Part shown: piece after piece, positions 33,698 through 43,261 of the stretch | How the letters are laid out: every line of letters begins with the position of its first letter | How positions within the stretch are numbered: the first letter of the stretch is position 1 | Assembly: GCA_938014885.1 (NCBI GenBank) | Contig: CALLQI010000015.1 | Location: 62,001 to 126,000 of the forward strand | Direction: 5' to 3' | Origin: an uncultured bacterium | GTDB lineage: Bacteria; Planctomycetota; UBA8742; UBA2392 | Length of the DNA: 64,000 bases | Translations under genes and position numbers: made by a program | The notes under the pieces: generated by a model | The model's input: the letters and a program-made list of their open reading frames with translations, nothing else | Told to the model about the DNA's origin: nothing | Database searches by the model: none

Positions 33698-34888
33698 ATG
33701 GCGCTCAAGAACGTGTTCATTCCTTACGGTGGCTACTGGTCGAGCCCTTTCATCAAGTGGCAGGGCAGCATCAGTCACCTGCACAGCGGCGTGCTGGCGG
33801 CCGACACTGCCAAGCGCTGGCTGGCTTCGCGGCAGATCAGCGCCGAGGGCTTTGACAGCATCAGCCTGGGTTGGACCGTTCCGCAAAAGCAGATCTTTTA
33901 CGGCGCGCCCTGGATCGCCGGTTTGATCGGCGCACCCGGCATCAGCGGCCCCATGTACGCGCAGGCTTGCGCCACCGGTGCCCGCGTGCTGGCCGGCAGC
34001 GCCCACGAAATCGAGACCGGTTTCAAGTCGTGCATCCTCGGCCTCACGTTTGATCGTTGCAGCAATGGCGCCCACGTTGTGTACCCGAACCCGATGGGCC
34101 CCGGCGCCACCGTCGATGCCGAAAACTGGGTGTGGGACAACTTCGGCCACGATCCGTACGCCAAGAACAGCATGCTGCAAACGGCTGAGAACGTGGCCAA
34201 GGAAGCGGGCATCAGCCGCGAAGAACAGGATGAATGCGCGCTGATCCGCAACGGCCAGTACCAGCAGACACTTGCCAATGACCGCGCCTTCCAGAAGCGC
34301 TACATGTTCCCGCTTGAGATTGCGGCCGGCAAGCAGTCCAAGGTGATCGAGACTGACGAAGGCGTCTTCCCGACCACCAAGGAAGGCCTCGCGAAGCTGA
34401 AGCCCGTGCTGCCCGACGGCACCGTGACGTTCGGCGCGCAGACCTACCCGGCCGATGGCAACGCCGGCGTCATCGTCACCACCAAGGACCGTGCGGCCGA
34501 GCTTGCGCGCGACAAGAGCATCACCGTGCAGGTGCTGAGCTTCGGCCAGTGCCGCGTGAAGAAGGGATTCATGCCGATGGCACCGGTGCCCGCGGCCAAG
34601 CAGGCGCTCGAGGCCGCAGGATTGGCTCTGAAGGACGTGAAGGTCATCAAGACCCACAACCCGTTTGCGGTGAACGACGTCTACTTCGCCAAGCAGAACG
34701 GGCTGAAGCTGGATGCATTCAACAACTACGGAAGCCCGCTGGTGTTCGGCCACCCGCAAGGCCCCACGGGCCTGCGCGTGATCATCGAGATGATCGAAGA
34801 GCTGGCACAGGCAGGCGGTGGCCACGGCCTGTTCACCGGCTGCGCCGCCGGCGATTCAGCCATGAGTTGCGTGGTCAAGGTCAGCTAG
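33698..34888 (+). CDS. Thiolase-family acyl-CoA acyltransferase (divergent)
   Basis: 396 residues. The start ATG at 33698 has GGAGA upstream. The thiolase nucleophile is the Cys in MYAQACATGARVLAGSAHE near residue 91. The later active-site blocks are atypical. THNPFAVND replaces the usual HNEAFA, FGHPQGPTG gives the conserved GHP His, and FTGCAAGDSAM replaces CxGGGxG. It cleaves or condenses beta-ketoacyl-CoA. With the divergent dehydrogenase-hydratase fusion 700 bp away it would complete a beta-oxidation or C4 loop. A perfect hairpin follows downstream. Confidence 0.85.
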   Translation: MALKNVFIPYGGYWSSPFIKWQGSISHLHSGVLAADTAKRWLASRQISAEGFDSISLGWTVPQKQIFYGAPWIAGLIGAPGISGPMYAQACATGARVLAGSAHEIETGFKSCILGLTFDRCSNGAHVVYPNPMGPGATVDAENWVWDNFGHDPYAKNSMLQTAENVAKEAGISREEQDECALIRNGQYQQTLANDRAFQKRYMFPLEIAAGKQSKVIETDEGVFPTTKEGLAKLKPVLPDGTVTFGAQTYPADGNAGVIVTTKDRAAELARDKSITVQVLSFGQCRVKKGFMPMAPVPAAKQALEAAGLALKDVKVIKTHNPFAVNDVYFAKQNGLKLDAFNNYGSPLVFGHPQGPTGLRVIIEMIEELAQAGGGHGLFTGCAAGDSAMSCVVKVS

Positions 34889-34916
34889 ACAGGTAACAAG
34901 ACCAATGGAACTTGCG

Positions 34917-34950
34917 GACCGCGGGCCTCAGGCCCGCGGTCGTGTGTTTG
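34917..34950 (+). terminator. Strong hairpin after the thiolase gene
   Basis: GACCGCGGGCC-TCA-GGCCCGCGGTC is a perfect 11-pair stem with a three-base loop (34917-34941), followed by GTGTGTTTG. It lies 28 bp after the thiolase stop. The U-tract is poor, so it may act as an RNA-stabilising hairpin as much as a terminator. Confidence 0.6.
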
Positions 34951-34978
34951 GCAGGCATCCTGACTGCACTGGCGCGAC

Positions 34979-35015
34979 TGAAAAAGGAGGGAGGGGAGGC
35001 CTTTTGGGCCTCCCC
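34979..35015 (-). terminator. Rho-independent terminator of the giant surface-protein gene
   Basis: On the minus strand the stem GGGGAGGCC / GGCCTCCCC (35015-34993, five-base loop) is followed by TCCCTCC and then TTTTT. It lies about 45 bp after the stop codon at 35059. Confidence 0.8.
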
Positions 35016-35058
35016 TTCTGGGACTTCCTAAATCAATTGGTGGGATCGTTGTGGAGGG

Positions 35059-38000
35059 TTAGTTGCGCGCCGCACGACGACGACGTGCAAGGTACAGCAG
35101 GGCCGGCACGCCCAGTAGCAGGCCCCAAAGCGTAGTGTTGTTGCTGCCTTCCGCGACACAGCCGCCACCACCACCGCCGCCGCCGCCGCCACCGCCCGTG
35201 GGCGTGCTGACGATCGTGATCGAGAAGGTGTCGGTGTCCGTGGCAAAGGCCGCGTCAGTCACGGTTACGTTGAACACGGAAGTGCCCTGTACGCTCGGCG
35301 TACCCGTGATCACACCGCCCGCGCTCATCGTCAGGCCGGCGGGCAGGGTGCCCGTGGTGACGCTGAACGTGTAGCCGGGGGTGCCGCCTGCGGCCGTGAT
35401 GGTGACCGGGCCGTAGGCGTTGCCCACGATGCCGCCCGTCAGGGGCGAGGTCGTGGTGATGGCCGGTGCGCCTGCAGCCGGCGGGTCAATGGTGATCGCG
35501 AAGGCCGCAGTGTCCGCCACCGCGTTGGTGTCTGTAGCCGTTACGTCGAAGTTATAGATGCCGGCCAGCGTCGGGATGCCGCTGAACAGGCCCGCAGCCG
35601 ACAGCGTCATGCCCGAAGGCAGCGCGCCGCCGGTGACGGTCCAGGTCAAGGCACCGGTGCCGCCGGTGGCCACGAACTGCAGCGCCGTGTACGAGACGCC
35701 CTGTTCGCCGTCCGTGAGCGGCGACACCGTGGTGATGTTAGGCGCCGCGCTGACGGTCAGTGACAGGTGCACGTTCACGGTGTTGGTGCCGTCGGTGACT
35801 TCAACGTTGAAGGCGTAGACGCCCACGTCGGTCGCAACCAGCGCCGCAGTGGGTGAGGCGCTGAGCATGCCTGCCGACAGCGTGATGGTGAAGCCGCTGC
35901 CGCCGACCGGGTTTGCGCCGCCCGGGACGATGGTACCGAGCGACAGGACCTGGCTGGTGTTGGCGTCCGTCACGGTGGCCATGTCGATGACCGCACCGGC
36001 GTTCTGGGTTTCCGTCCAGAAGGCCGTGTACGGGTTGCCTGCGCCGCCGTTGCCGCCGGTGGCGTTCAGGATCACGTGCGCCGGTGGGATGTCGTTGATC
36101 GTGATGGTCACGAACACGGTGACCGGCGTGCCGTTGCCCGCGTCCTGGAACGTCACTTCCCAGGTGTAGTCGCCCGGGGCGTTGCTGGCGTCGGCGGTGC
36201 CGGTCCAGGTCAGCGTGATCGGCTGGCCCACAGCCGGGATCGCCGGGGTGGTGATGCCCGTGGGCACGGTGGCCGGGGCCACAATCGCGGTCACGGTGAT
36301 GTTGTCGGCTTCCGGGTCGGTCAGCTCAATGCTGGCGTTGGCCAGCACCGCGCCCGGGTTGACGGCCATATCGAAGGGACCGTTGGTGCCGCCGGTGAAG
36401 CTTGAGCCGGTGGCCGGGTCGGCCTCAGCGTTGCCGTTGGGCGTGAAGCCGGTGCCCTCGATGGTGAAGATGAAGGGTGCGCGGTCAGAGTCATTGTTGG
36501 CGATGCTGATGCTGAGCTGGAAGATGAGGTCGATGGTCGGGTCGAGGAAGACGTCAAAGGTAACGCTCCCCGCGGCCGCGACGGTGGTGGAAGAAGGCTG
36601 CACGGTGACACCGCTGCCGGCGTCAAGGTTGTTGAGGATGCTTGATGCAACAATCGGCGTGCCCGAAAGGGTCAAGTCGGTGACACCGTTGTTTTCAATG
36701 GTGAATGTGAACGTGCTGCCAGTGGTGGTAGGCACGTTGCCCACGTTGAAGGTGGTGTTGTAGGTGACGGTGGTGGTGGCCTGCAGCACTTCGATTTCCG
36801 GCACCTGCGCCTCGAAAGCGCCGGCGTCAGCAGCACGGCCCGCAGGGCGCGTGTTGCCGTCAAAGTCCGAAATCAGGGCTGAACCAACCGCCAGGTCAAT
36901 TGCGGGCGAAGAGGCCTGCAGGTGCAGGTCTTCGGTACCGCTGCCGATGTTGACGAACAGCGGGTCAGTGTTCAGGCCGTTGGCGTCACGGCCGGAACCC
37001 TGCCACAGGGCCCAAGTGTTCAGGGTTGTGTCGTTCGACATCGTGGCACCACCGGCGAGGTGGATCACGTTGCGGTCGGAAACCTGCGGGCCGACGGCCG
37101 CGTCGATGTCGAAGAAGCGAGCGGTCGCACCGGCATTGATGTACACGGCGTTGCCGAACAGCGTCATGCCGGGCGTGGTGCTGCCGTTGTGGTAGAAGGC
37201 GCTTGCTGTAGCGCCTGTGCTCGTCAGCAGGATCGAGTTGTGGCGGAACACCACATTCGAACCCACGCGACGGGCACCCATCACACCACGCGGACCGCTG
37301 GTTGTGCCTCCACCGATACCAGAACCATCGGCGTGGACATTCCAGCACAGGTTGTTTTCGACCAGCACGTTCGAAGCCGCAGTAGTAGAGCTGGAGCCAT
37401 AGAGGTACAGAGCAGAGCCGGTCGTGATGCCATGGATGCGGTTGTTGCGAATGACCAGATCATTGCAGCTGCCGGTCGTGGACGAGTACCACATCACGCC
37501 GAACATGTTGCCGCCAGTAATCGTCAATCCTTGCAGAGTGATGTTGCCGACATTTCGGAACGCGATGGTGCCAGAGACGGCAGCAGTGTACGTGTCGAGT
37601 GCACCAGCGCCGGAGATGACCGGAGTCTCACCCGTGGCCGCCCGGATGATCAGCGGGTTCGCGGTGCTGAGGCCTGTGACAGGTGCCAGAGTGGTGGTCG
37701 TCCCGCTCACACCCAAGCGATACGACGCGCTTGAAGTGAAGTTGCCGCCGTTGTCGTACAGTTCCAGAGTAGTCGGGCCGGTCATGCCGACGCTTTCAAG
37801 CAGGTCAAACACTTCGCCAAGGTCGCCGAAGTCAAAGGCGCCGCCCGGGTTGCCGTTGGCAACGGTGTAGGTGCCGCTCAGCGCCGGGTGGGCGATGTTG
37901 AAGGTGACCGTGAAGTTCTGCGGCGTGTTCACACCGTCTGACACCGTCACCGTGTAGGTGAACGTGCCGTGCGAAGTCGGCGTGCCCGTCCAAGTCAGGT

Positions 38001-41000
38001 CAAAGGGGACCGTTGCGGCCGCGTTGTTCGCGGGCTGCGTAACGCCCGGTGCGGCTGCCACGGCGGTGATCGTGATGGCAACGGTAGGCTCGTTCACGTC
38101 GTTGGCCGTGAGGACCGCATTGGCCAGCGCCGTGTTCTTCAGCCCGGCGTAGGTGCGCGCCGCGTTGAAGGCTGAACCGGTGGCCGGAACCAGAGTCGGG
38201 GCCGGGTTGGTGACGTTGATACTGACCGTGAAGTTGACGTTATTGGTGCCGTCGTTGAGGTTCACGGTGTAGCTGTAGTTGCCGACCGTGGTGGGGGTGC
38301 CCGTCCATGTCAGGTTGAACGGTACCGAAGCGCTGGCGTTGTCTGCGGGCTGCGTAACGCCCGGTGCGGCCGACACTGCCGTAATGGTGATGGCGACCGT
38401 GGCGTCATTCAGATCGTTGGCCGTCAGCACCGCGTTGGCCAAGGCCACGTTCTGGAATGCGGCGTACTGCCGTGAAGCGTTGAAAGCCGAGCCCGTGGCC
38501 GGAATCAGCGTCGGCGGCGGGTTTGAGACGTTGATGCTGACCGTGAAGTTCACGCTGTTGACGCCGTCATTGATGTTGACGGTGTAACTGTAGTTGCCGG
38601 TCGCAGTCGGGGTGCCCGTCCAGGTCAGGTTGAACGGGACCGAGGCACTGGCGTTGTCTGCGGGCTGCGTTACGCCCGGGGCAGCCGAGACTGCTGTGAT
38701 GGTGATCGCGACCGTCGGGTCGTTCACATCGTTGGCGGTCAGAATGGCGTCAGCAAGGGCCACACCCTGGAATCCCAGATACTGGCGCGAGGCATTGAAC
38801 GCCGAACCGGTGGAAGGGGCGAGGGTCGGCGGCGGGTTCACCACGTTGATTGTGACCGTGAAAGTTGGCGAGTTGATCCCGTCGCTGAGGGTCACGTCAT
38901 AGGTGTAGTTGCCGAGCACGGTCGGCGTACCGGTCCACGAGATGTCGGTCGGAACCGTTACCGAGGCCGAGTTCGAGGGCTGCGTCACACCAGGTGCCGC
39001 GCTGATCGCGGCCACCGTAATCGAAATCGTCGGATTGTTCGCATCGCCGGCAGTCAGGGTGGCGTTGCTCATCGCCTGGCCAATCGTCACGGTGATCAAG
39101 CGGCTCGGGTTGAATCCTGAACCCGTGGCCGGAACCAGCGTCGGGGCCGGGTTCACGATGTTGACGGCTGCACCGACAATCGGGAACGAACCGGTAACTG
39201 GGCCGGGGCTGGCCGAAACGTCAGTTGAGGCCGTGACCTGGAACTGCGCAGTGCCCAGCGTGGCGCTGGCGGCGATCTGCGCGGTCAGGAACAGGGTTGC
39301 GGACTGGTTCTGGGCCGTGAAGGCTGCCAGCGGCGTGCCGCTGAAGGTCACGGTTGAGCCGGTAAGCGAGGCTATGGTGCTGCCGAGCTGCACGTCGGCG
39401 CCGTCAAACACACCGTTGGTGTTGGCGTCAATCCAGAGCTTCAGGTTGGCGTAGCTGCCGTTACCGGTAGTGCCGACGTGGGTGAAGGTAACGCTGTTCA
39501 CCTGCTGGATTGAAAGCACCGACAGCGCGTTGTAGCTGCCCACCCACTGGTCGGTGGTAAGCGCGCTGGTGACGCTGGCAGGGGCTGCGTTGTTGCCGGA
39601 AGCATACAAGCTGGTGACCCAATTGGCTTCGTGGGCACCGATATCAACGGCTGTGCCCTGGGGGCGTGTGGTGCCGAAGATGTCGATGCTGGCCGTCGAG
39701 GTCTGGCCCGTCGGGTCAATGCAAGGTGAGGCCGGGTTGAGCCGCAGGTCATACGGCGCCGAAGTGCTCAGCAACTGCGGGTTGGCGTTGCTGCCGTTAG
39801 CGTCGTAACCCAGCCCCTGCCAAGTGGCAAACGGGGTGTGTGTTGTCAGGTTGCAGTGAGTCGTGGCATTCCAGTAGTTGAAGTCTGCGGTGGCCGGGGC
39901 GTGCGTGGCCGTTGACAGATACAGTGCAGCAACGGTCGTGGAATTTGTGACGACCACAATGTTGTTCGATATGTCGGCCATGGGGCGAGCGCCACTGGAG
40001 TTGCTGATGTAGATGCCACCAGTGTTGGCGACCGTGCTGGTGTGTACCACAGTGTTGTGACGAACAATGGCACCAGTTGCAGCGAGATCCGGGTTGCGTA
40101 CGACAATGCAGCCATTGGCGTTTGCTTGAAGGGTGGGGGTACTGGTGGTACCAGCCGTGATGCAGTTGTACACGAAGTTGTGTTCGACCAGATAATTGGT
40201 TGCCCAGCCGCTGTTCATGCCCATGAAGGCGATGCCAGGACCATTGGGGATGTCGCGAACAATGCAACGGCGAATGGTGATATTGGTGTTGGTCAGGTTT
40301 ACGCCCGACACATTGTTACCCTGGGTCATGATGCCGAAGTGGGGACCGCCAAACACTTCAAGGCCTTCCACGGTCACGTAGGACTGATTGATCACAAGTC
40401 CGCCGCGGCCTGTCTGCGCCGTGGTAGTGGCGTACCTGAACAACACGGCACCGTTAGCGTTGCCCTCAATGCGCGGGGTCTGTCCGGGGGCAGCGCGCAA
40501 CGTGATGGTGTTGGTGGCGGAAGCGCCTGGTACTGGCGTGAGCGCCTGGAGCGTCGCCGTGGTTTCACTGTTGATACCGAGACTGTAGGAGGCATCGGCG
40601 ACGTAGGTCGCGCTGTCGGTGATCTGGAGGATGACCGGCCCGCTCACGCCATAGGTTTCAAGCGCGTCAAACGCGTCGCCGATGTCGGTGTAGTCACCAC
40701 TGGTCTGGTTGATGGTGACCAAGCCGCTGAGCGCAACGAAATTGGTCGTGCCGTTCAAAGGGTAACTGGTTTGGTCTACGCCGGCGCTGAATACTACATC
40801 CGTCGATGCGGCGAGGTTGAATTGCAACGTGCTGCCTGCTGACAGTGTCGACGCCGTGTTCATGGTCAGCAACAGTGAAACGGTGGTGCCGACGGTAAGC
40901 GGCCTCAGGGGACTGCCGCTGAAGGTGATCTTTCCGGCCACCAGCGGGCCCGTGCCGAGCAGAACGTCACCGGCATCCACAAGCCCGTCTGCATTCACGT

Positions 41001-42906
41001 CGTGATACAGGGTCACCGCGGAAATCTGCGCATCCGAAACGGTGCCGGAGCGCGTGAAGGCGATTGAGTTGAGGTCCTTGTTGTTGACGAAGGCATTCAC
41101 ATTCACCCGGGCCACGGGGATGTTTGTGCCCGAGGAGGCCATCTGGCCGGCGGTCGCGACCGAGGTGATCACGGCCGAGTTCACCAGGGGCAGTTCAATG
41201 CCGCTGGTTGCCTGGATGTCGGCCTGCGGACGGGCGAAGTCCCACAGGCGGAAGTCGTCCAGGCGGCCGTTGAAGCCGGTGCTGGTGGTGCCCACGCCAC
41301 CAATGTGGAGCGTGCCGGTGTTGAGCGCGGCTGAGGTTTGCCCGGTGGTCTGCGCGACCTGGGTGCCATCGACATACACGGTCATGGTCTTCGCGCCGCC
41401 GTTGAACACGTAAGCAACGTGGTGCCAGGTGCTGTCCAGCACACCGCCAGTCAGCGCAATCGTAGTAAATCCTGTGCCGGCCATGGTGAGGCCGCCCGTG
41501 GATGCGGTGTAAATGCGGAACGCGGTGGTTGAGCCGGTGCCAATGATGTAGTTGGTGGCCGCCGGGGCGCCGTTGATCCAGAACTCCATGGTCCAGCTGT
41601 CGTTGTTAGTGAAGGCCGGGTTCCAGGTGGTTGAGAAACCGCCGCTGGCACCGCCTGAGAACGCGATGGCGGAAGCCCCAAGTTGCGAAGGTGTGTACCA
41701 CGAGTAGTTTCCCGAAAGGTTTACCGGGTTGGGGCCTGCGCCCGGATTGGCGCTGTTGGCGGTAGTCGCGCCAGTCCCCTCATTGAACTTGTAATAAAGG
41801 AGACCGGGTATCGTGGGGTCTACCACGTCCCAGACAAAACTGGAAATCGGATAGTTCGTAACGTCTGTGCCGCCGCTCCAGGTCACGGCCGCAGCGGATG
41901 CGATCGAGAATTGCACCGTGTTGCCCACGGTCAGTGAGCCCGGATAATTCACCGCGAGCAGGACCCTGACGGGGGTGGCGGTACCGACTGAGATGAGGGG
42001 GGCATTCGTGAAGGTGATCGACCCGGACGACAGGGTGCCAGAGCCGAGCACCGTATCCGTCAGGTCAACGGCCCCGTTGTCATTGTCGTCTTGAATCAGT
42101 CGGATGTTTGTGAACGCGCTGTCGGCAACCGTGCCCAACTGGGTGAACGTCATTGAGTTGACGGTCCGGGCCGTCGTGATGGCATTCAGTTCAAAGTCCA
42201 TCAGAACCACGTCCGAGGCGGCGACGTTGTAGTACAGCGCCGTAGGCGTAGGCGACTGGTTGTAGGCCACCACCGAGTTCGGGGGCAGCGTGTAATCGAA
42301 GCGAATGCCAAAGTTGCCACCGGTCGCGGCGGCGGTGGCCGCTGCAGTTCCGTTCTGGTAAACGCGCGAGCGCGTGTTTTCGCCGGCAGGAGGAGCGGCG
42401 GTCGAGATGGTCCAACCTGTTGTCGACCTAGCTGTATAAGTCCAGTCCAGCACGATGGTGCCCGTGCCGTTGTATACGAACGGCGTCGTCAGCTGGAACT
42501 CGTACCAAGAGAAGGTGCCCGACCCGGCGATCTGGTTAGGCTGAATGTTCGTAGGACCGTACACCGAGGTCAGCGTGCCCATGGTGTAGTTCGTGTCGAA
42601 CGCACTGGTCAGGGCGTTCACGGCCAACGTGGTGTAACCGATCCGTATTTCCAGGTTCGTGTAGGTCGGTATCGTCGCTATGGTCGAACCGGACACCCAG
42701 ATCTTGTTGATGGAAGACCCATTGGGCAATCCCAGGTCCGTTGAGTTGTATGCCGTCTGGAAGCGACCGAATCCCGCGCTGTAGTTGAACGGGAACGCGT
42801 TGCCGCTGCCTTCCACCCCGAGTTGCACCGTTCCTTGGGCACTCAGCGTACCGGCGGCAATGCCAAGAGTAAGGAGCGCGGCTAGCCACAGAGACTTGGT
42901 TTGCAT
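35059..42906 (-). CDS. Giant modular surface protein (2615 residues) with Gly-Cys-TM-Arg C-terminal sorting tail
   Basis: The start at 42906 (AAAGGA upstream) gives a signal peptide (MQTKSLWLAALLTLGIAAGT). Approximate modules: a beta module with a DxNxNGxxD-type loop near residue 270 and again near 640 and 1160; a LamG/concanavalin-like domain at 370-570; a right-handed beta-helix at 750-1000; four tandem 105-residue Ig-like repeats at 1252-1672; a second beta-helix at 1685-2020; ASH-like and Ig-like domains; and two He_PIG-type domains at 2385-2563. The C-terminus is a run of ten Gly, a Cys, a hydrophobic helix (LLLGVPALLYLA) and RRRRAARN. This is the pattern of the GC_trans_RRR and related sorting tails. 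It is probably a surface adhesin. A sigma-54 promoter precedes it. Confidence 0.88.
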   Translation of the reverse strand: MQTKSLWLAALLTLGIAAGTLSAQGTVQLGVEGSGNAFPFNYSAGFGRFQTAYNSTDLGLPNGSSINKIWVSGSTIATIPTYTNLEIRIGYTTLAVNALTSAFDTNYTMGTLTSVYGPTNIQPNQIAGSGTFSWYEFQLTTPFVYNGTGTIVLDWTYTARSTTGWTISTAAPPAGENTRSRVYQNGTAAATAAATGGNFGIRFDYTLPPNSVVAYNQSPTPTALYYNVAASDVVLMDFELNAITTARTVNSMTFTQLGTVADSAFTNIRLIQDDNDNGAVDLTDTVLGSGTLSSGSITFTNAPLISVGTATPVRVLLAVNYPGSLTVGNTVQFSIASAAAVTWSGGTDVTNYPISSFVWDVVDPTIPGLLYYKFNEGTGATTANSANPGAGPNPVNLSGNYSWYTPSQLGASAIAFSGGASGGFSTTWNPAFTNNDSWTMEFWINGAPAATNYIIGTGSTTAFRIYTASTGGLTMAGTGFTTIALTGGVLDSTWHHVAYVFNGGAKTMTVYVDGTQVAQTTGQTSAALNTGTLHIGGVGTTSTGFNGRLDDFRLWDFARPQADIQATSGIELPLVNSAVITSVATAGQMASSGTNIPVARVNVNAFVNNKDLNSIAFTRSGTVSDAQISAVTLYHDVNADGLVDAGDVLLGTGPLVAGKITFSGSPLRPLTVGTTVSLLLTMNTASTLSAGSTLQFNLAASTDVVFSAGVDQTSYPLNGTTNFVALSGLVTINQTSGDYTDIGDAFDALETYGVSGPVILQITDSATYVADASYSLGINSETTATLQALTPVPGASATNTITLRAAPGQTPRIEGNANGAVLFRYATTTAQTGRGGLVINQSYVTVEGLEVFGGPHFGIMTQGNNVSGVNLTNTNITIRRCIVRDIPNGPGIAFMGMNSGWATNYLVEHNFVYNCITAGTTSTPTLQANANGCIVVRNPDLAATGAIVRHNTVVHTSTVANTGGIYISNSSGARPMADISNNIVVVTNSTTVAALYLSTATHAPATADFNYWNATTHCNLTTHTPFATWQGLGYDANGSNANPQLLSTSAPYDLRLNPASPCIDPTGQTSTASIDIFGTTRPQGTAVDIGAHEANWVTSLYASGNNAAPASVTSALTTDQWVGSYNALSVLSIQQVNSVTFTHVGTTGNGSYANLKLWIDANTNGVFDGADVQLGSTIASLTGSTVTFSGTPLAAFTAQNQSATLFLTAQIAASATLGTAQFQVTASTDVSASPGPVTGSFPIVGAAVNIVNPAPTLVPATGSGFNPSRLITVTIGQAMSNATLTAGDANNPTISITVAAISAAPGVTQPSNSASVTVPTDISWTGTPTVLGNYTYDVTLSDGINSPTFTVTINVVNPPPTLAPSTGSAFNASRQYLGFQGVALADAILTANDVNDPTVAITITAVSAAPGVTQPADNASASVPFNLTWTGTPTATGNYSYTVNINDGVNSVNFTVSINVSNPPPTLIPATGSAFNASRQYAAFQNVALANAVLTANDLNDATVAITITAVSAAPGVTQPADNASASVPFNLTWTGTPTTVGNYSYTVNLNDGTNNVNFTVSINVTNPAPTLVPATGSAFNAARTYAGLKNTALANAVLTANDVNEPTVAITITAVAAAPGVTQPANNAAATVPFDLTWTGTPTSHGTFTYTVTVSDGVNTPQNFTVTFNIAHPALSGTYTVANGNPGGAFDFGDLGEVFDLLESVGMTGPTTLELYDNGGNFTSSASYRLGVSGTTTTLAPVTGLSTANPLIIRAATGETPVISGAGALDTYTAAVSGTIAFRNVGNITLQGLTITGGNMFGVMWYSSTTGSCNDLVIRNNRIHGITTGSALYLYGSSSTTAASNVLVENNLCWNVHADGSGIGGGTTSGPRGVMGARRVGSNVVFRHNSILLTSTGATASAFYHNGSTTPGMTLFGNAVYINAGATARFFDIDAAVGPQVSDRNVIHLAGGATMSNDTTLNTWALWQGSGRDANGLNTDPLFVNIGSGTEDLHLQASSPAIDLAVGSALISDFDGNTRPAGRAADAGAFEAQVPEIEVLQATTTVTYNTTFNVGNVPTTTGSTFTFTIENNGVTDLTLSGTPIVASSILNNLDAGSGVTVQPSSTTVAAAGSVTFDVFLDPTIDLIFQLSISIANNDSDRAPFIFTIEGTGFTPNGNAEADPATGSSFTGGTNGPFDMAVNPGAVLANASIELTDPEADNITVTAIVAPATVPTGITTPAIPAVGQPITLTWTGTADASNAPGDYTWEVTFQDAGNGTPVTVFVTITINDIPPAHVILNATGGNGGAGNPYTAFWTETQNAGAVIDMATVTDANTSQVLSLGTIVPGGANPVGGSGFTITLSAGMLSASPTAALVATDVGVYAFNVEVTDGTNTVNVHLSLTVSAAPNITTVSPLTDGEQGVSYTALQFVATGGTGALTWTVTGGALPSGMTLSAAGLFSGIPTLAGIYNFDVTATDTNAVADTAAFAITIDPPAAGAPAITTTSPLTGGIVGNAYGPVTITAAGGTPGYTFSVTTGTLPAGLTMSAGGVITGTPSVQGTSVFNVTVTDAAFATDTDTFSITIVSTPTGGGGGGGGGGGGCVAEGSNNTTLWGLLLGVPALLYLARRRRAARN
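37891..39153 (-). repeat. Four tandem 315-bp repeats (105-residue Ig-like units)
   Basis: On the minus strand, units start at 39153, 38838, 38523 and 38208, each 315 bp except the last (318). Each opens NP(A/P)PTL and ends with a strand pair such as FTVSINV. Units 2 and 3 are the most alike, sharing the stretch APGVTQPADNASASVPFN. Confidence 0.9.
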
Positions 42907-42978
42907 GTGTCGCAATGTCCTTTTGCCCGGTTGGTTTGGGCGCTTGCGGTGGGCTGGGCCGCGGCGCCTTTGAGCTTC

Positions 42979-42988
42979 TGTGCGATTG
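42979..42988 (-). promoter_or_regulatory. TGTGCGATTG copy in leader of the giant gene
   Basis: First of three copies of TGTGCGATT(G/A) in the 355-bp gap between the giant gene and the activator gene. This one lies downstream of the sigma-54 promoter, in the untranslated leader. Confidence 0.3.
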
Positions 42989-43085
42989 CTACCTGATGCA
43001 ACGAACGCGGGTGATGCCTTCATTCCACGCCGGCCCTTATCTGGGGCTGAACGCGCGGCTTCGCCTGGTTACGTGATGGTACCTA

Positions 43086-43102
43086 TGCAATCGCGGTGCC
43101 AA
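43086..43102 (-). promoter_or_regulatory. Sigma-54 (RpoN) promoter upstream of the giant surface-protein gene
   Basis: The minus strand reads TTGGCAC-CGCGA-TTGCA. This matches the -24/-12 consensus (Y)TGGCAC-N5-TTGC(A/T) at every conserved position. Transcription would start near 43075, leaving a leader of about 170 bases before the ATG at 42906. The adjacent gene encodes a sigma-54 activator domain. Confidence 0.75.
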
Positions 43103-43162
43103 TGGGCTTTGAACGCACATGGCTGCGGATGCTTGAAACGTAAGGGTTTGCGTTGAGTCTCT

Positions 43163-43172
43163 TGTGCGATTA
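43163..43172 (-). promoter_or_regulatory. Candidate upstream activating sequence (copy 1)
   Basis: TGTGCGATTA lies about 90 bp upstream of the predicted sigma-54 start site. It matches a second copy at 43251-43260 (TGTGCGATTG). Paired sites 80-200 bp upstream are typical of sigma-54 activator binding. Confidence 0.35.
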
Positions 43173-43250
43173 CCACGTGGCGTGGCGCTGATTGCTCGCA
43201 GGATCAATCACGATCAATCACAACCAATCAGCCTGCACAGCGAATCGCCG

Positions 43251-43260
43251 TGTGCGATTG
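43251..43260 (-). promoter_or_regulatory. Candidate upstream activating sequence (copy 2)
   Basis: TGTGCGATTG lies directly after the stop of the activator gene, 88 bp from copy 1 and about 175 bp upstream of the predicted start site. Between the two copies lies a run of ATCAATCAC, ATCAATCAC, ACCAATCA words (about 43203-43231). Confidence 0.35.
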
Positions 43261-43261
43261 A

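Noticed and set aside
43059..43261. An additional small gene in the gap between the activator and the giant protein
   Set aside because: No frame with a ribosome-binding site was found; the gap is better explained by promoter and repeat sequences.
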